DNA from: Xanthostigma xanthostigma
Taxonomy: Eukaryota; Arthropoda; Insecta; Raphidioptera; Raphidiidae
Assembly: GCA_963575645.1 (NCBI GenBank)
Contig: OY754466.1
Span: 43,866,001 to 43,930,000 of the forward strand
Direction: 5' to 3'
DNA length: 64,000 bases
The notes beneath the pieces are model-generated. The model saw nothing but the letters and a program-made list of their open reading frames with translations, was not told the origin of the DNA and did not search any database. The position numbers and the translations under genes are program-made. Positions 33,296-44,228 of this stretch are shown in pieces (position 1 is the first letter of the stretch; the number at the start of each line of letters is the position of its first letter).

Positions 33296-34128
33296 AGCGT
33301 GTGTATAAATCGTGGGGTCAAACATTCGTTATGAAACCGTCTTTTGGGGTATTTCTCCATATATTCTTGATCTGTTTATTGTTATAAAAAAATAGGTAAA
33401 AAAACGCTTTTATTGTACAATCGTTAATGTACTAAAAACTAGAAAATAAATATAAGTCTACAAAGGAGGCTTTGATTAAACTAAAATAAAATCGTGGGGG
33501 TCATTTATACTTACATTACGGTCGAAGAAGACAGTTGAAAGCTAAATATTATTTCCAATCTCAAACAAATGAAAGTTTTGTAGTAAATGACCCCCTCGAT
33601 TTTATTTTAGTTTAATCAAAGCCGTCTATGGTGACTCATATTTATTTTCTAGTTCATTATCGATTGTACAATAAAAGCGTTTAACTTAAAGGTTTTTTTT
33701 ACCGTGTGTATAAATTGTGGGGTCAAACATTCGTTATGAAACCATCTTTTGGGGTATTTCTCCATATATATTCATGATCTGTTTATTGTTATAAAAAATA
33801 GGTAAAAAAACTTTTAAGCTAAACGCTCTTATTGTACAATCGTTAATGTACTAAAAACTAGAAAATAAATATGAGTCATCCATAGGAGGCTTTGATTAAA
33901 CCAAAATAAAATCGTGGGGGTCATTCATACTTAAATTATAGTCGAAGAAGACAGTTGAATTCTAAATATTATTATTTCCAATCTCAAACAAATGAAAGTT
34001 TTGTAGTAAATGACGCCCTCGATTTTATTTTAGTTTAATCAAAGCCGTCTATGGTGACTCATATTTATTTTCTAGTTCATTATCGATTGTACAATAAAAG
34101 CGTTTAACTTAAAAGTTTTTTTACCTAT
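33296..34128. repeat. Tandemly duplicated MITE (two ~405-bp units)
   Basis: Each unit has ~100 bp of shared flank (GTGTATAAATCGTGGGGTC at 33300 and 33706) followed by a TIR element: AATAGGTAAAAAAAC, TTATTGTACAATCG at left and CGATTGTACAATAA, TTTTTTTACC at right, with inner arms ATAAAATCGTGGGGGTC / GACCCCCTCGATTTTAT. Because the flank is duplicated too, this is a segmental tandem duplication rather than two insertions. Confidence 0.8.
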
Positions 34129-34502
34129 TTTTATTTTTAAGTTTTTAGCGTGCTTTATTAAAAGTGCGATTTGCATCCGGACGAAAGCCGGACCGGTCAG
34201 TTAGCTACTATAATATTGTATTGCCATCGGAACTAAATACCTATGCAAAATTTCAACACAATCGGATAACGGGAAGTAGTTGAAAAGGCTGTCTCAAGAT
34301 TTGAAACAAAGAAACACACAACACAGAAATATTCGGAGTCAAGCTAAATAAAAACGTTTAAAAATATTTTTCATTTATGAACGTTCAATATATTCTGCAA
34401 AAAATATCCTCAGCTATTTATAAACAATGTATGTCAAAATGAGCGCCAATAAATACAAATTTTGAATATCCCGCGCAAGAGAACGGAACAGTGTATCAAT
34501 TT
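34129..34502. other. Unassigned spacer
   Basis: 34150-34330 has retroposon-tail-like phrasing (CGAAAGCCGGACC, AAATTTCAACACAATCGG). Nothing else. Confidence 0.35.
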
Positions 34503-34937
34503 TTGACGTGATAACGTCTTATAAATTGATGAAACACCGCCAGCACACACGAAAAAGAGTAACGTTCCACAAGCGAGAGCGAGATATAAGCGATAGAGAT
34601 GCACGATCGGCCCAAGCCGCATTTCTCCCTCTTCTCGCGTGACGTCAGAGAGTAGTGTGCGTTCAACATGTTTTTCGGCTGTTCCAGCGAAAGCTACATC
34701 TGACAGATGGCCTAGATAAATTATACGGTTTGTTAACAAATATATATACATTCTTTTAAATGTCTTTTATAATTGCTTAAAAATATGTATTTTGCTTTGG
34801 TTGATCAAATTATGAGTCGGTAAAAATATAGTTTGACAGCTACTAAAATTTAGGTTATGTATTATTAAATATGATATTCGAGCGGAATACGTTATCACGT
34901 AAAACTATCGTCCGTAAACCGACTTTACAGACAACCA
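34503..34937 (-). mobile_element. Repeat family U, copy 2 (subtype with AGAGCGAGATATAAG)
   Basis: TTGACGTGATAACGTC at left, CCGACTTTACAGACAACCAA at right (minus orientation). Internal block GTAACGTTCCACAAGCGAG to CATCTGACAGATGG is shared only with the copy at 47998-48644. Confidence 0.7.
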
Positions 34938-35397
34938 AGTTTTATTGATGCTCCACTCTTATTTTATGTAGCATTTATTTTTTTTTTTGTGTATGTTGAA
35001 AACAGTCATATTCTCGAGACAGTTTCGTTCGTTTGTTCAAATTAACAGTGACAATGTTTTGTTTATACATTATGACACAACAAAACCATGTAAAAAGTTA
35101 TGAAATTTAAATATCGCGCGCATGGAGAGACGGAAAGTAGGCAGGACGAGCGTTTTACTGGGCGTTTAACGAATGTAACGAGGGTAAAATGACAAGTCAA
35201 CTCAAAGCTTCGGTTCAAGATCGTTTGTTGTTATCGTTAAACCAGAGACGGCTTACGGTTTAAGCAAAATAAGCTTTGACTCATATAAAGTTATATCTTA
35301 ATTTACTTAAAAAATTTCGTTCAAATTGTAACTTTTCGAAAAGGGAATATTTATTCTACAGTGTGTTGCTTTTAAAACCCCCATATTTTGCTATTTA
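34938..35397. other. Unassigned spacer
   Basis: No recognised feature. Confidence 0.3.
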
Positions 35398-35883
35398 AAG
35401 GTTGATTAAGAAACTCAACTAAAATTTAAACTTTGAACTCAGGCTACTATACGAATTCTCAAACAGGACCAATTCTCGATACTTTGCGTATAGCGTTAGA
35501 TATATATATTAAAAAGAATTATTAGAAAAAGTTGTTTAAAATATTATTTTAACGGCTAGAATAATATTCTGAACAACTTTTTCTAATAATTCTTTTCGAT
35601 AAGTATATATGTTAGCGGTCAAACCCAATTTCAGGATAAACTAGTTCAGCCTACTATTCATACTAGGACGAACTAGTTCAGCCTAGGTTTAATTGGTTTG
35701 TAAAATTAGATTGGCCTAGGCAAAATTAGTTTGTCCTGAAATCGGGTCTGGCCGGTAACATATATACCTATCTAACGCTACGCAAAATATCGAGAATTGG
35801 TTCTGTTTGTGAATTCGTAGTAGCCTCAGTTTAAAGTTTAAATTTCAGTTGAGTATTTTAAAAAAATTGACCCATCAACCTGT
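35398..35883. mobile_element. MITE with ~110-bp TIRs and nested inner palindrome
   Basis: Outer arms AGGTTGATTAAGAAACTCAA.. / ..ACCCATCAACCT, continuing through GAATTCTCAAACAGGACC / GGTTCTGTTTGTGAATTC. The interior has a second palindrome (GAATTATTAGAAAAAGTTG / CAACTTTTTCTAATAATTC at 35516-35598) and a cluster of CTAGTTCAGCCTA repeats. Confidence 0.7.
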
Positions 35884-36109
35884 ATGACTGCGCAAACATT
35901 GTACAGGAAATATAAGCGTCCTGGTGATATAGAGTATAAAATATTTGAAGTAAGCGGGTATTAAAATTGAAAAATATTATATATCCGTAAATACAAAACT
36001 TATTGAAACGAAATAAATGCTATTGTGTTTGCAGTAATGATTTCTAATAAGAAAAATCATAGACTTATTAGTTATTTTCCTAATTTTTTTTATTGTCATA
36101 TCTATATAT
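35884..36109. other. Unassigned spacer
   Basis: No recognised feature. Confidence 0.3.
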
Positions 36110-36435
36110 ATAAAAATCTCGTGTCACGATGTTCGCGCTAATCTCCGAAACTATCGGTCCGATTTTAATGAAATTTTGTAACTGTGTCTTACTTGTTCCA
36201 ACTTACACTACCTATAGGATAGTTTTTTTTTATTGCGGGGAGAGAGGGAGAGAGAGACTATCCTTATATATAAAGTATAAAACTATATTGTTGTCACGAT
36301 AGAATCTGCTCATAGCTATTAGTTCAGAAGTAAATCTGGCAGAATTTGCTCAAAGCTATTAGTTCAAACGAAATACATTTATCAGAATTATATCTACCGC
36401 ACCCGGGTGAAACCGGGCCGGGCCGCTAGTATCTA
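36110..36435 (-). mobile_element. Short RTE-like retroposon unit, CTCGTGTCACGA type
   Basis: Ends AAAAATCTCGTGTCACGATG and CACCCGGGTGAAACCGGG followed by CCGCTAGTA. Same family as 37433-37830 (opposite strand) and 39407-39780. Internal GCTCATAGCTATTAGTTCAG is duplicated. Confidence 0.65.
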
Positions 36436-36876
36436 TATAAAAAATGGCATACTTACTTTATTTCGACTAGTTATTTTTAAAAATGCAGCACTGCAGAGTG
36501 CATATTTTTGAATAATAAATAGCGTTTGGGCAATCATATTTTGAGCAGTGCAGTGATCGCATGCGGTTGACCCTGGCATTGATGTCAGCTATTGTAGGGG
36601 GAATCCCATGCTGCGCTTGTGACTGACCAACGGACACTACTGGAAATATAATATGACAAATGCGTTTTTTATCACGTTTCCGCGCTGGTTTTTTAGTACA
36701 TAAGTTGACACAAAAACAGCTCATCGCCACCGACCAGCTAATGGTCGAGATATTATTATATTGTTGTTTTTAATTCCTGCCAGGGTTACCGGGTTTTTCC
36801 TGAAAATTTGGACTCAATCATTTATTATAAGGTTAAGCCCAGCGTTATCCGTGCACTTCGGATGGCCAGTGTTAAC
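36436..36876. other. Unassigned spacer
   Basis: No gene; short open frame on the minus strand without recognisable domain. It supplies the target of the next insertion. Confidence 0.3.
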
Positions 36877-36891
36877 ATAAAGTTACATACA

Positions 36892-37139
36892 AATCATTGA
36901 TTAACGTCTGAATAGAACTCTTCAAATAATTAATATAATTGTCGACCAATTTTTCTCAGACCAATATGTTGACAAAAAATAAAAAAATAACAAATCAATA
37001 CTAATTAATTTTTATATTTTTTAGATATTTCTGAAGAAGATCCAAATCCGGATCAAAACGTCATCTTGTATAGATTTATTTTTTATTTTTTGTCAATATA
37101 TTGGTCTGAGAAAAATTGGTCGACAATTTTATTTATTTG
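36892..37139. mobile_element. Hammerhead-like retroposon, family A, complete copy
   Basis: 248-bp insert between exact 15-bp repeats ATAAAGTTACATACA (36877-36891, 37140-37154). It has a ~35-nt unique tail (ACGTCTGAATAGAACTC) and an inverted repeat (ATTGTCGACCAATTTTTCTC / GAGAAAAATTGGTCGACAAT). The right arm contains CTGAAGAAGATCC, AAATCC, GGATCAAAACGTCATC: the hammerhead order with a perfect 5-bp stem II, though G12 is A here. A long TSD argues for retrotransposition rather than cut-and-paste. Confidence 0.7.
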
Positions 37140-37154
37140 ATAAAGTTACATACA

Positions 37155-37432
37155 TAGGTTGAATGCTAAGCTAAGAGCTTATAATAAAGTTCGTCCGATG
37201 TCGCTATTTTCATCTCCTTTTCTCGTAGCCTAAATCTTTTCGTTTTAACAAGAGACGCGTGGACCGATTACGATAAAATTTCTCTCAGATCATGTTGATG
37301 TTAATACGCTTCGATTGATGCTCTAACGAAGTCGACATATTTTTTAATTCCCGACATTTTGTGCTAGAAAAAATGAAGTGGATCGTCAAAGACGAAGAGT
37401 AAATCCTTCATTTTTAATATTTTATTAACTAT
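37155..37432. other. Unassigned spacer
   Basis: 37235-37380 has retroposon-tail phrasing (ACGCGTGGACCGATTACG). No gene. Confidence 0.3.
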
Positions 37433-37830
37433 TAGTGGTCCGTCCCGGTTTCACCTGGGTGCGATAGATATAATTCTGTAAAATGTATTTCGTTTGCGGC
37501 CCGGCGTCTGAATTAATAGCTTTGAGAAAATTCACCAGATTTGCTTCTGAACTAACAGCTTTAAGCGAATTCTAACAGATGTCGCTACTTGGTACTAAAA
37601 CAGTTGTTTTTTATTTGCTTCTGAACTAATAGCTTTGAGTAAATTCTATCATATTACTAAAACAGTTTTTTTGAGAAAACACCGTAGTTTTGTAAAAAAA
37701 TATTTAATGAAAACTATCCTACAGCGTAAATTGCACCAAAATTTTACAAAATTTTATTAAAATCGGTTCAGTGGTTTCTGTGATTAGCGTCGCCAAAATT
37801 GTGACACGAAAATTTTATATTATATAGAAT
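37433..37830 (+). mobile_element. Short RTE-like retroposon unit, CTCGTGTCACGA type
   Basis: GTGGTCCGTCCCGGTTTCAC at left; CTGTGATTAGCGTCGCC and GTGACACGAAAATTTTATA at right. Reverse orientation to 36110-36435. Confidence 0.65.
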
Positions 37831-38279
37831 ATATATTTATAGGTTGCATAGTATTTTTTTTTACGGTTGGCAACACAGTGTAGCACTTCGACGTATGTCG
37901 TGACGATGTCAGACGTTGTCAATAAGTCGAGGGACGAGTCAGTGTTGACACTATTGTCGTGTATTTGCTATTTTGCTGTGTCGCTAAATGCATTTACTTA
38001 GCTTCGTATTCTTTTCGTCTCTCTCTCTTTCTTAACTTTCTTACACTATAGATGATGAAGTCCTCTTTGTCAAACATTGTCAATATTGTATCTAATTGTT
38101 ATAAAGTGGAAATCTGTCACAAAATAATATGTTTCGGTAAAATGTTATTTTTTCTAGTGATTACTTTTTATTGGACATGACGCAACTGTTATCTTTCTTA
38201 ATTGATTTCTTTAATGGCCGTTTTCTCGTAGCTTGTATATATCGTAACAAGTAACAACTGTCTTTTGCTATCTTTATAT
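37831..38279. other. Unassigned spacer
   Basis: No recognised feature beyond a pyrimidine-rich run near 38015. Confidence 0.3.
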
Positions 38280-38637
38280 ATAAAAAACTTTTTAACAAAA
38301 AAATTAAACCGCCGAAAAACTGAAAAGCAAAAAATAATAAATCTTTTTATTTAACTAAGTAGTTGAACGTACGTGACAGTCTAGTATATCTAAGTAATTT
38401 TGAGTCGGCGTCAACAATCCTTCGCCGGAAATCTCTGAGAGTTCACGAGAGTTCTCTAATTTGATTTGGTTATTTCTTTTAGTGATCTTTGTTCATTGAT
38501 TGTTTGACGCCGACTCAAAATTACTTAGATATACTAGACTGTCACGTACGTTCAACTACTTAGTTAAATAAAAAGATTTATTATTTTTTGCTTTTCAGTT
38601 TTTCGGCGGTTTAATTTTTTTGTTAAAAAGTTTTTAT
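38280..38637. mobile_element. MITE with ~133-bp near-perfect TIRs
   Basis: Left arm ends TTTTGAGTCGGCGTCAA (38414); right arm starts TTGACGCCGACTCAAAA (38504). The arms remain complementary out to TAAAAACTTTTTAAC / GTTAAAAAGTTTTTA. 89-bp loop. Very low divergence, so recently mobile. Confidence 0.8.
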
Positions 38638-39106
38638 TTTATAATTTTTTGTGGCTATATAATTTATAATTGTAATACACAACTCAGCATGAAAATCTAT
38701 GAGTGAACAATAAATCACCCCTTTTTTCCCACCCTTTGGGTAAGAATTTTTTTTCCAAATTTATATGAGACCAACCTCGAGGTATACCCTATTCAATAAA
38801 AAAATAATTATCAAAATCGGACTACTCTGTAAAAAGTTATGTGTGGTCATACATTACAATCAGTGAGTGAACAATCAATCATCCCCTGTTTTCCTACCTT
38901 TAGGGTTGGAATTTTTTTACCAAATTTATATGGGACCAACTTCGGGGTATACCCTTTCAAACAAAAAAATATTTATCAAAATCGGACTACTCTGTAAAAA
39001 GTTATGCGTGGTCATACATAAAAAAAAAAAAAATAAATAAAAAAAAATATACGCGTCGACTTGAGAACCTCCTCCGTTTTTGTTTTTCGTCGGTTAAAAA
39101 CTAGCG
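38638..39106 (+). repeat. Retroposon 3' region with a ~175-bp tandem duplication
   Basis: ATCAAAATCGGACTACTCTG, AAAAAGTTATG and GTGGTCATACAT occur twice (38810 and 38975). It ends TTGAGAACCTCCTCCG..GTCGGTTAAAAA, a phrase common at 3' ends of insect RTE-type retroposons. Confidence 0.65.
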
Positions 39107-39405
39107 GTCCCGTCCGGTTTCACCCGGGTGTAAAAGAACGAATGGGGAAGGGAGGAACATGGGTACACATTTCTCATGAATAGAAGCTTATTTTTGAGAT
39201 ACATTTTGCAGCATTTTTTATTAATTCGCCGCTCCTAATGGTCGTAGCGTAATATTATTTAGCCTATAGCCTTCCTCGATAAATGGGCTATCCAACAAAA
39301 AAAAATTCTTTCAATTTGAACCAGTAGTTCCTGAGATTAGCGCGTTCAAAAAAACAAACAAACAAACAAACTCTTCAGCTTTATATTATATTAGTATTAG
39401 TATAG
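39107..39405 (+). mobile_element. Short RTE-like retroposon unit
   Basis: ACTAGCGGTCCCGTCCGG at left; CAGTAGTTCCTGAGATTAGC and CTTCAGCTTTATATTATATT at right. Same family as 7187-7515. Confidence 0.65.
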
Positions 39406-39406
39406 A

Positions 39407-39780
39407 TTCTCGTGTCACAAATTTTGTCCGCGCTAATCTTCTAAACCACTGAACCGATTGTTTTGACATTTTGTAAATGTGTCTTGTTTGGTCCAACTTA
39501 GAATAAAAAATTACGGTGTTTTCTCAAAAAAAAAAGTTTAAGTAACTTGCAGCGACGTCTGATAGAATTTGTTTAAAGCTAAGTTCAGAAGCAAACGAAA
39601 AAAACTGTTTTAGTACCATGTACTGACATCTGATACAATTCGCTCAAAGCTGGTAGTTCAGAAGCAAATCTCTTAGAATTTGCACAAAGCTATTAGTTCA
39701 GATGCCGGGCCGTAAACGAAATACATTTTGCTGAATTATATCTATCGCACCTGGGTGAAACCGGGACGGACCGCTAGAAT
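39407..39780 (-). mobile_element. Short RTE-like retroposon unit, CTCGTGTCACAA type
   Basis: Starts AGTATAGATTCTCGTGTCAC and ends CACCTGGGTGAAACCGGG then CGGACCGCTAG. Directly abuts the preceding unit tail to tail. Confidence 0.65.
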
Positions 39781-40799
39781 ATCTATAGAATGGAATATAT
39801 TTGCACGTAAATATTAATTAAAGTGTGACGTCAGAAAGTACAATTTAAATAAAAAAAAATTAAAAATACTTTGGTAGGTATCATAAAATACATTGCAAGT
39901 AAAATACATGAGTGCTTGTAGCTTTTACGCGCGGTTGAAGTAAAACTTCTTTGAATTTGTTTTTATTAATCTCACTTTTTAAGAAATATTCTCCGAAAAA
40001 TTAAATCACTCGTAAATTAACCTATTAACCTATCTTGGTTGGTGTTCGTACCATCTTTCGTTCAAGATAGTTTCTATACAGATGCGTTTTGATGGCGCCA
40101 TCTATCAGTCGATGCCTTTAAATAGCGGAAACTGTGGAAAAAGGTGACTTCCGTCCGAAAAATTATCTGAGTTACTCTCAATTTGCTTCTAAATAAGTTT
40201 TACTTTACTTTATGACGGCTGCTTATTAAAGAAACGTCCCTAGTTTTAATCATTATATGATGATGCTAAAATGGTTAGCGAAACTTACGTCTAGAAAAAA
40301 ATGTTAAGTTATATATTTTTCGCGAACTATTCATATACCTACACACAATACATTTTACACTAAAGTGTTAGTGTTTTGTGGTTATTATTTTTTTTTTAAT
40401 ATTCTGTATAATATTTTAGTTTGACCTAGTCGATTACAATAGTGCCAACTTCAGTCCTATAAAAATAAATAAAAAAACTATTAACTCTAAAAAGTGAACA
40501 GTCGTAAACATAAAAACGCATTAAACACAACACATTTTATGTCCAGTTATGGAAAAGTTGCAAAACTATTAAATAATGTTACACAGTAGAACTTGCGTAA
40601 TGCGGACATCGCGTGATCGATTTATTTTTATCCGACTGCGTCAGAAGGGGGGTAATGTTTTTCTTAACTAAGCTAAGGACGTGATTACTTGAAAATTTTA
40701 TCAGGTTAGAGTACGATAACTCGATGTCTGGACATACACAATTATTATTTTATATACCATATAACTGTGTTATTAGCCGTTTTAAGTGCGAAAAATTGA
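39781..40799. other. Unassigned region
   Basis: About 1 kb with only short chance frames. No repeat ends recognised. Confidence 0.35.
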
Positions 40800-41135
40800 C
40801 TTTTTTGCGCAGTGAAAAGGAGAAGGCGCTTAGAGGGAGTTGTTTAAAAAACGGTTACGGGATCGTGTCGATGCGATGGCGTTTTTTTGCGCAATGAAAA
40901 GGAGAAGGCGCTTGGAGGGAGTTCTTTAAAAAACAATTACGGGATCGTGTCGACGCGATGGCGTTCTTTTTGCGCAGTGAAAAGGAGAAGGCGCTTGCAG
41001 GGAGTTCTTTAAAAAACGGTTACGGGATCGTGTCGATGCGATGGCGTTTTTTTTGCGCAGTGATAAGGGGAAGGCCTTTGGAGGAGTTCTTTAAATCACA
41101 ATTACGGGGCCGTGTATACAAAGTGAGACAGTAAT
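40800..41135. repeat. Tandem array, four ~83-bp units
   Basis: GCGCAGTGAAAAGGAGAAGG-type starts at 40807, 40889, 40972 and 41055, each followed by GTTCTTTAAAAAAC and GGGATCGTGTCGATGCGATG. The unit and its right flank (GTGTATACAAAGTGAGA) recur in degenerate form at 49705-49910. Confidence 0.85.
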
Positions 41136-42308
41136 TCTACACCAGTTGCTATGACGTGTATATGTGTTTTTAAATTTTAAGATATTTTGTCGGGGGATGA
41201 AAACGCGCGGAATCGATAAGTATGTGTAATATGACAATGTGTAAAATCACAGATCCGACTTTATTGTTCCACTGTACGTTGTGGTTGTGATATTGTGTTA
41301 TTATGTTGTTATATGGGGTTCGGCTCTTTCCACAAGAACGGGCTTTTAGATTCTGATTTATCTGACGATATGATCTGTTATGGCTCGCGAGAACTAAACA
41401 GTTTAAACACAACATTATATTGCTATTGTCGCGATGCGAGATTGTTTTGTTAGCCGCTTATGCTTTGTTACTGTACACGTGATGCCAAGCCTACTACAAA
41501 GTTATCGATTTGTATCGAAACTTCGTTTGAATTGTCTTAAAAATTTTGCACGATTTCTTCTCTGAACATTCTCGCTACAATCGAAGCTGTGAGATTTCAT
41601 AGAGTCGAGACAGGGCGTGTAATCTCAGAGGGTTTACACAAAATATGGGGAGCTTATTTTTTTTTAATGGAATGCGGGACGACCCCTAAGTTACGATTTT
41701 TTTAATTTGTATTAATTGAACTTTTGTATTATTCATTAAAAAAAAGTTTTCGCAGTATATTGACATTGTAATCCGTTGCTATGGGCTATGTTCAAGGAGG
41801 CGGAGTTACACATTTTTCGATGCGACCGTTTGTGGTGAGCACTAGGGGAAACTTCAAACTCAAATTTTCCATATGTCGGTGAGCAATGTTTATTAAAAGT
41901 GAAAATAGTTATAATTTTATGAAGTTTTTTAATTACAAAGAAAACATAGAAAAACTAAGCGATCTAGAAATGTTTGTTGTGTTTCGACTTATCACCATAG
42001 AAACATGTCGCGATTTCTATAAAAAGTGAGTTCAATAATTCTCTATTACCCACTAGCAGCGCTAGTAGGTTTCGTGCACACAGCCTATAGAACGAGACAA
42101 TTATCACAGTAATTCATAACATAAAACATATTTTTGTTCTAAATCTCTGATGCCGGACATATTCCTTTTTAAAATTTGCCTATTCAACTACGGGAAATTA
42201 ACGACTTAAAATTATTTTGTAAAAATTAAAAATTGTATTTACTCGAAAAACGTTTTTGTGGCATATCTGAATTTTTTAAGAATTATTTGATCAACGTTGT
42301 TATTATTA
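41136..42308. other. Unassigned region
   Basis: Over 1 kb without repeats I can bound. 41800-42060 has slightly higher complexity. The frames are short and unrecognised. Could be unique host DNA. Confidence 0.35.
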
Positions 42309-42873
42309 TATACGCTAGTAAAGTATCTTTGACATGCGATCTTTGCGCCATCTCGTGTTTGATTTTTTAAAATCTGGTTCACTCAAAACTTACAAACCCA
42401 TGGAAACCAGCTTTATTCTTAACCATAAAAAATATTTACGCAAAATTTCAGTAAAAAACGACATAAATGATATACATTTTTTATTTCAACATTTTTTAAA
42501 TCTTATTTTTGTTAACAAAATCACAACTATGATATTTTTCATGTATTTAATAATGATTACAAACGTAAAATAAAATTTAATTATCCTTGATGACGTACAG
42601 TTGCAATCATTTTTTTTCCTCTTTAATTCATAAAAAAAACTAGGAAAACGGTGAAATTGTAATTCTGGATTTTTAGTTGGTGTATCTTTACAATCAACAA
42701 CAGAGCACTTCCGAATTGATAGCTTTTTTCCCATTTTATTCAACAATTAATCCTTATTAAAATGCACGCATAACATATGACACTAAGGTGACTGAACCAG
42801 TATTTAATTAAAAAATAAAAACACGGGAGGGCACAAAAGCCGTGTGTCAAAAGATACTTTCCTAACGTATATG
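42309..42873 (-). mobile_element. THAP-encoding TIR element, internally deleted
   Basis: About 565 bp with ~65-bp inverted ends: ATACGCTAGTAAAGTATC, TTTGACATGCG and CCATCTCGTGTTT at left; AAACACGGGAGGGCAC, TGTGTCAAAAGATACTTTCC and TAACGTAT at right. It encloses a THAP zinc-finger start on the minus strand. TIRs plus a THAP domain suggest a P-element-superfamily transposon that has lost most of its transposase. An 8-bp TSD was not found. Confidence 0.6.
42486..42746 (-). pseudogene. THAP zinc-finger fragment (P-type transposase N-terminus)
   Basis: From the ATG at 42734 the minus strand reads MGKKLSIRKCSVVDCKDTP, then ELQFHRFP. This is the start of a THAP domain: C-x4-C (the first two zinc ligands) and the FHRFP box. 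THAP domains bind the transposon ends in P-element-like transposases and also occur in host regulators. The expected Trp and C-x2-H ligands are missing: after FHRFP the sequence becomes a poly-T derived SFFYELKRKK with no domain, and the frame ends about 50 codons later. A splice donor after FHRFP is not convincing. Located within the element at 42309-42873, so a transposase remnant is likelier than a host gene. Confidence 0.65.
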
Positions 42874-42934
42874 TTTTGACATTTTATATCTATCTATATG
42901 CATCAATAGAATTATTATTTTATATACAAAAAAA

Positions 42935-43504
42935 TTGGTTGTCTGTAAAGTCGGTTTACGGACGATAGTTTTACGTGATAACGTATTCCGTAATACATAA
43001 CCTAAATTTATATAATAATTATAATAATTCGAATCTATGATATTGCATCTTTCGCTTCAAATTTAGGTAAATTTTATTTATTAAATTACTCACCACCTAT
43101 AAAAATAATTTTTTTTATTAACTTTCTTTCTTTCGTATTTATTTAAGTCTCAAAGATTAACTGTCAGACTATTTATAAAACAATTGTTTCACTGTTTATA
43201 TAAAATTCCAAAACCTACTTACAATATTTAAGTATTTTCATACGTCAAAAAATTGATTTTTATAATGATAAAATTTGTAAGAAAACGATTTTTTCGAGAG
43301 ATGAGACCTAGCTAAAACGATTTTTTGCCCCCCAAAATCCCTTTTCAGTAAATTTCATCCAAATCGTTAGGGCCGTTTTCGAGAAAAGCACGCACAGGGT
43401 CAGGCGGAACGTTACGAACGTTACACTTTTTCGTGCATGCAGCCGGTGTTTTATCAATTTATAAGATTGGTGATTCATCAATTTATAAGACGTTATCACG
43501 TCAA
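42935..43504 (+). mobile_element. Repeat family U, copy 3
   Basis: TTGGTTGTCTGTAAAGTCGG to GACGTTATCACGTCAA. The interior ATTCGAATCTATGATATTGC is shared with 50494-51102 (reverse) and with the left part of 59344-60553; GCACGCACAGGGTCAGGCGG is shared with copy 1 and 50494-51102. Confidence 0.7.
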
Positions 43505-44220
43505 AAAATCAATTTCTTATAAGTATAACCCTTTACAACCGATTCTATATTATGGGCGTGACTATCGACAATTTTTTTTGCCGAGAAAAAGATTAATTTT
43601 TGTGAAAAAGTTTTGCCCATTGTAAAGGGTTAGATGACTGCATAAACGGAGTATAGGCAGCGCAAAAACGTAACATATTTTGTTCACGACGACGAGCTGC
43701 CTCTTCGCGAAAAACACAAAAGTTTGACAAAAATAAAGTCCACAAATTTACTCGTCGTAAAACACCCGCTATGCGTTGAGTTCCCCTATTTTGTACGTGC
43801 AAAGATCAAGACAAAGTGGAATACATATTCTGGATAACACTTCTGGTTTACGGTTAGGTTTTGGGTTCGCTTCTTCAATGTTTAATTAACTTTGATAATC
43901 TCAGAACGGTTATAGACGAAGAGCCATTCATTAGACAGTTGAAGAGTTTTCGACGTCGGTGACGGAAAGACGGAGTGACGATGATTCTTTGCACACGATG
44001 GACAGACGAGGCCTTGAACTCTTGCAAGGCGTCGATCCCCCTCCTCCGCTGCCGTCTACCACCGTCGGGGAGATCGAGTCTTCTTCGCATAATAATTATG
44101 TCATTAATGAATAACGTGTATTGTATATGAAGTTGTGAACTAGATTTAATTGGAAAAGACGCAAAGATCTCCACGAGCGACCGCCATCGACTTGTATGGT
44201 GTCAAAAGCCTTTGACCTGA
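43505..44220. other. Unassigned, comparatively GC-rich region
   Basis: One of the few non-repetitive looking stretches. 43935-44114 (+) is an open 59-codon frame (contains LELLQGVDPPPPLPSTTVG) with overlapping open frame on the opposite strand. It might be an exon, but no splice sites or family are evident. Confidence 0.3.
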
Positions 44221-44228
44221 GACATATA

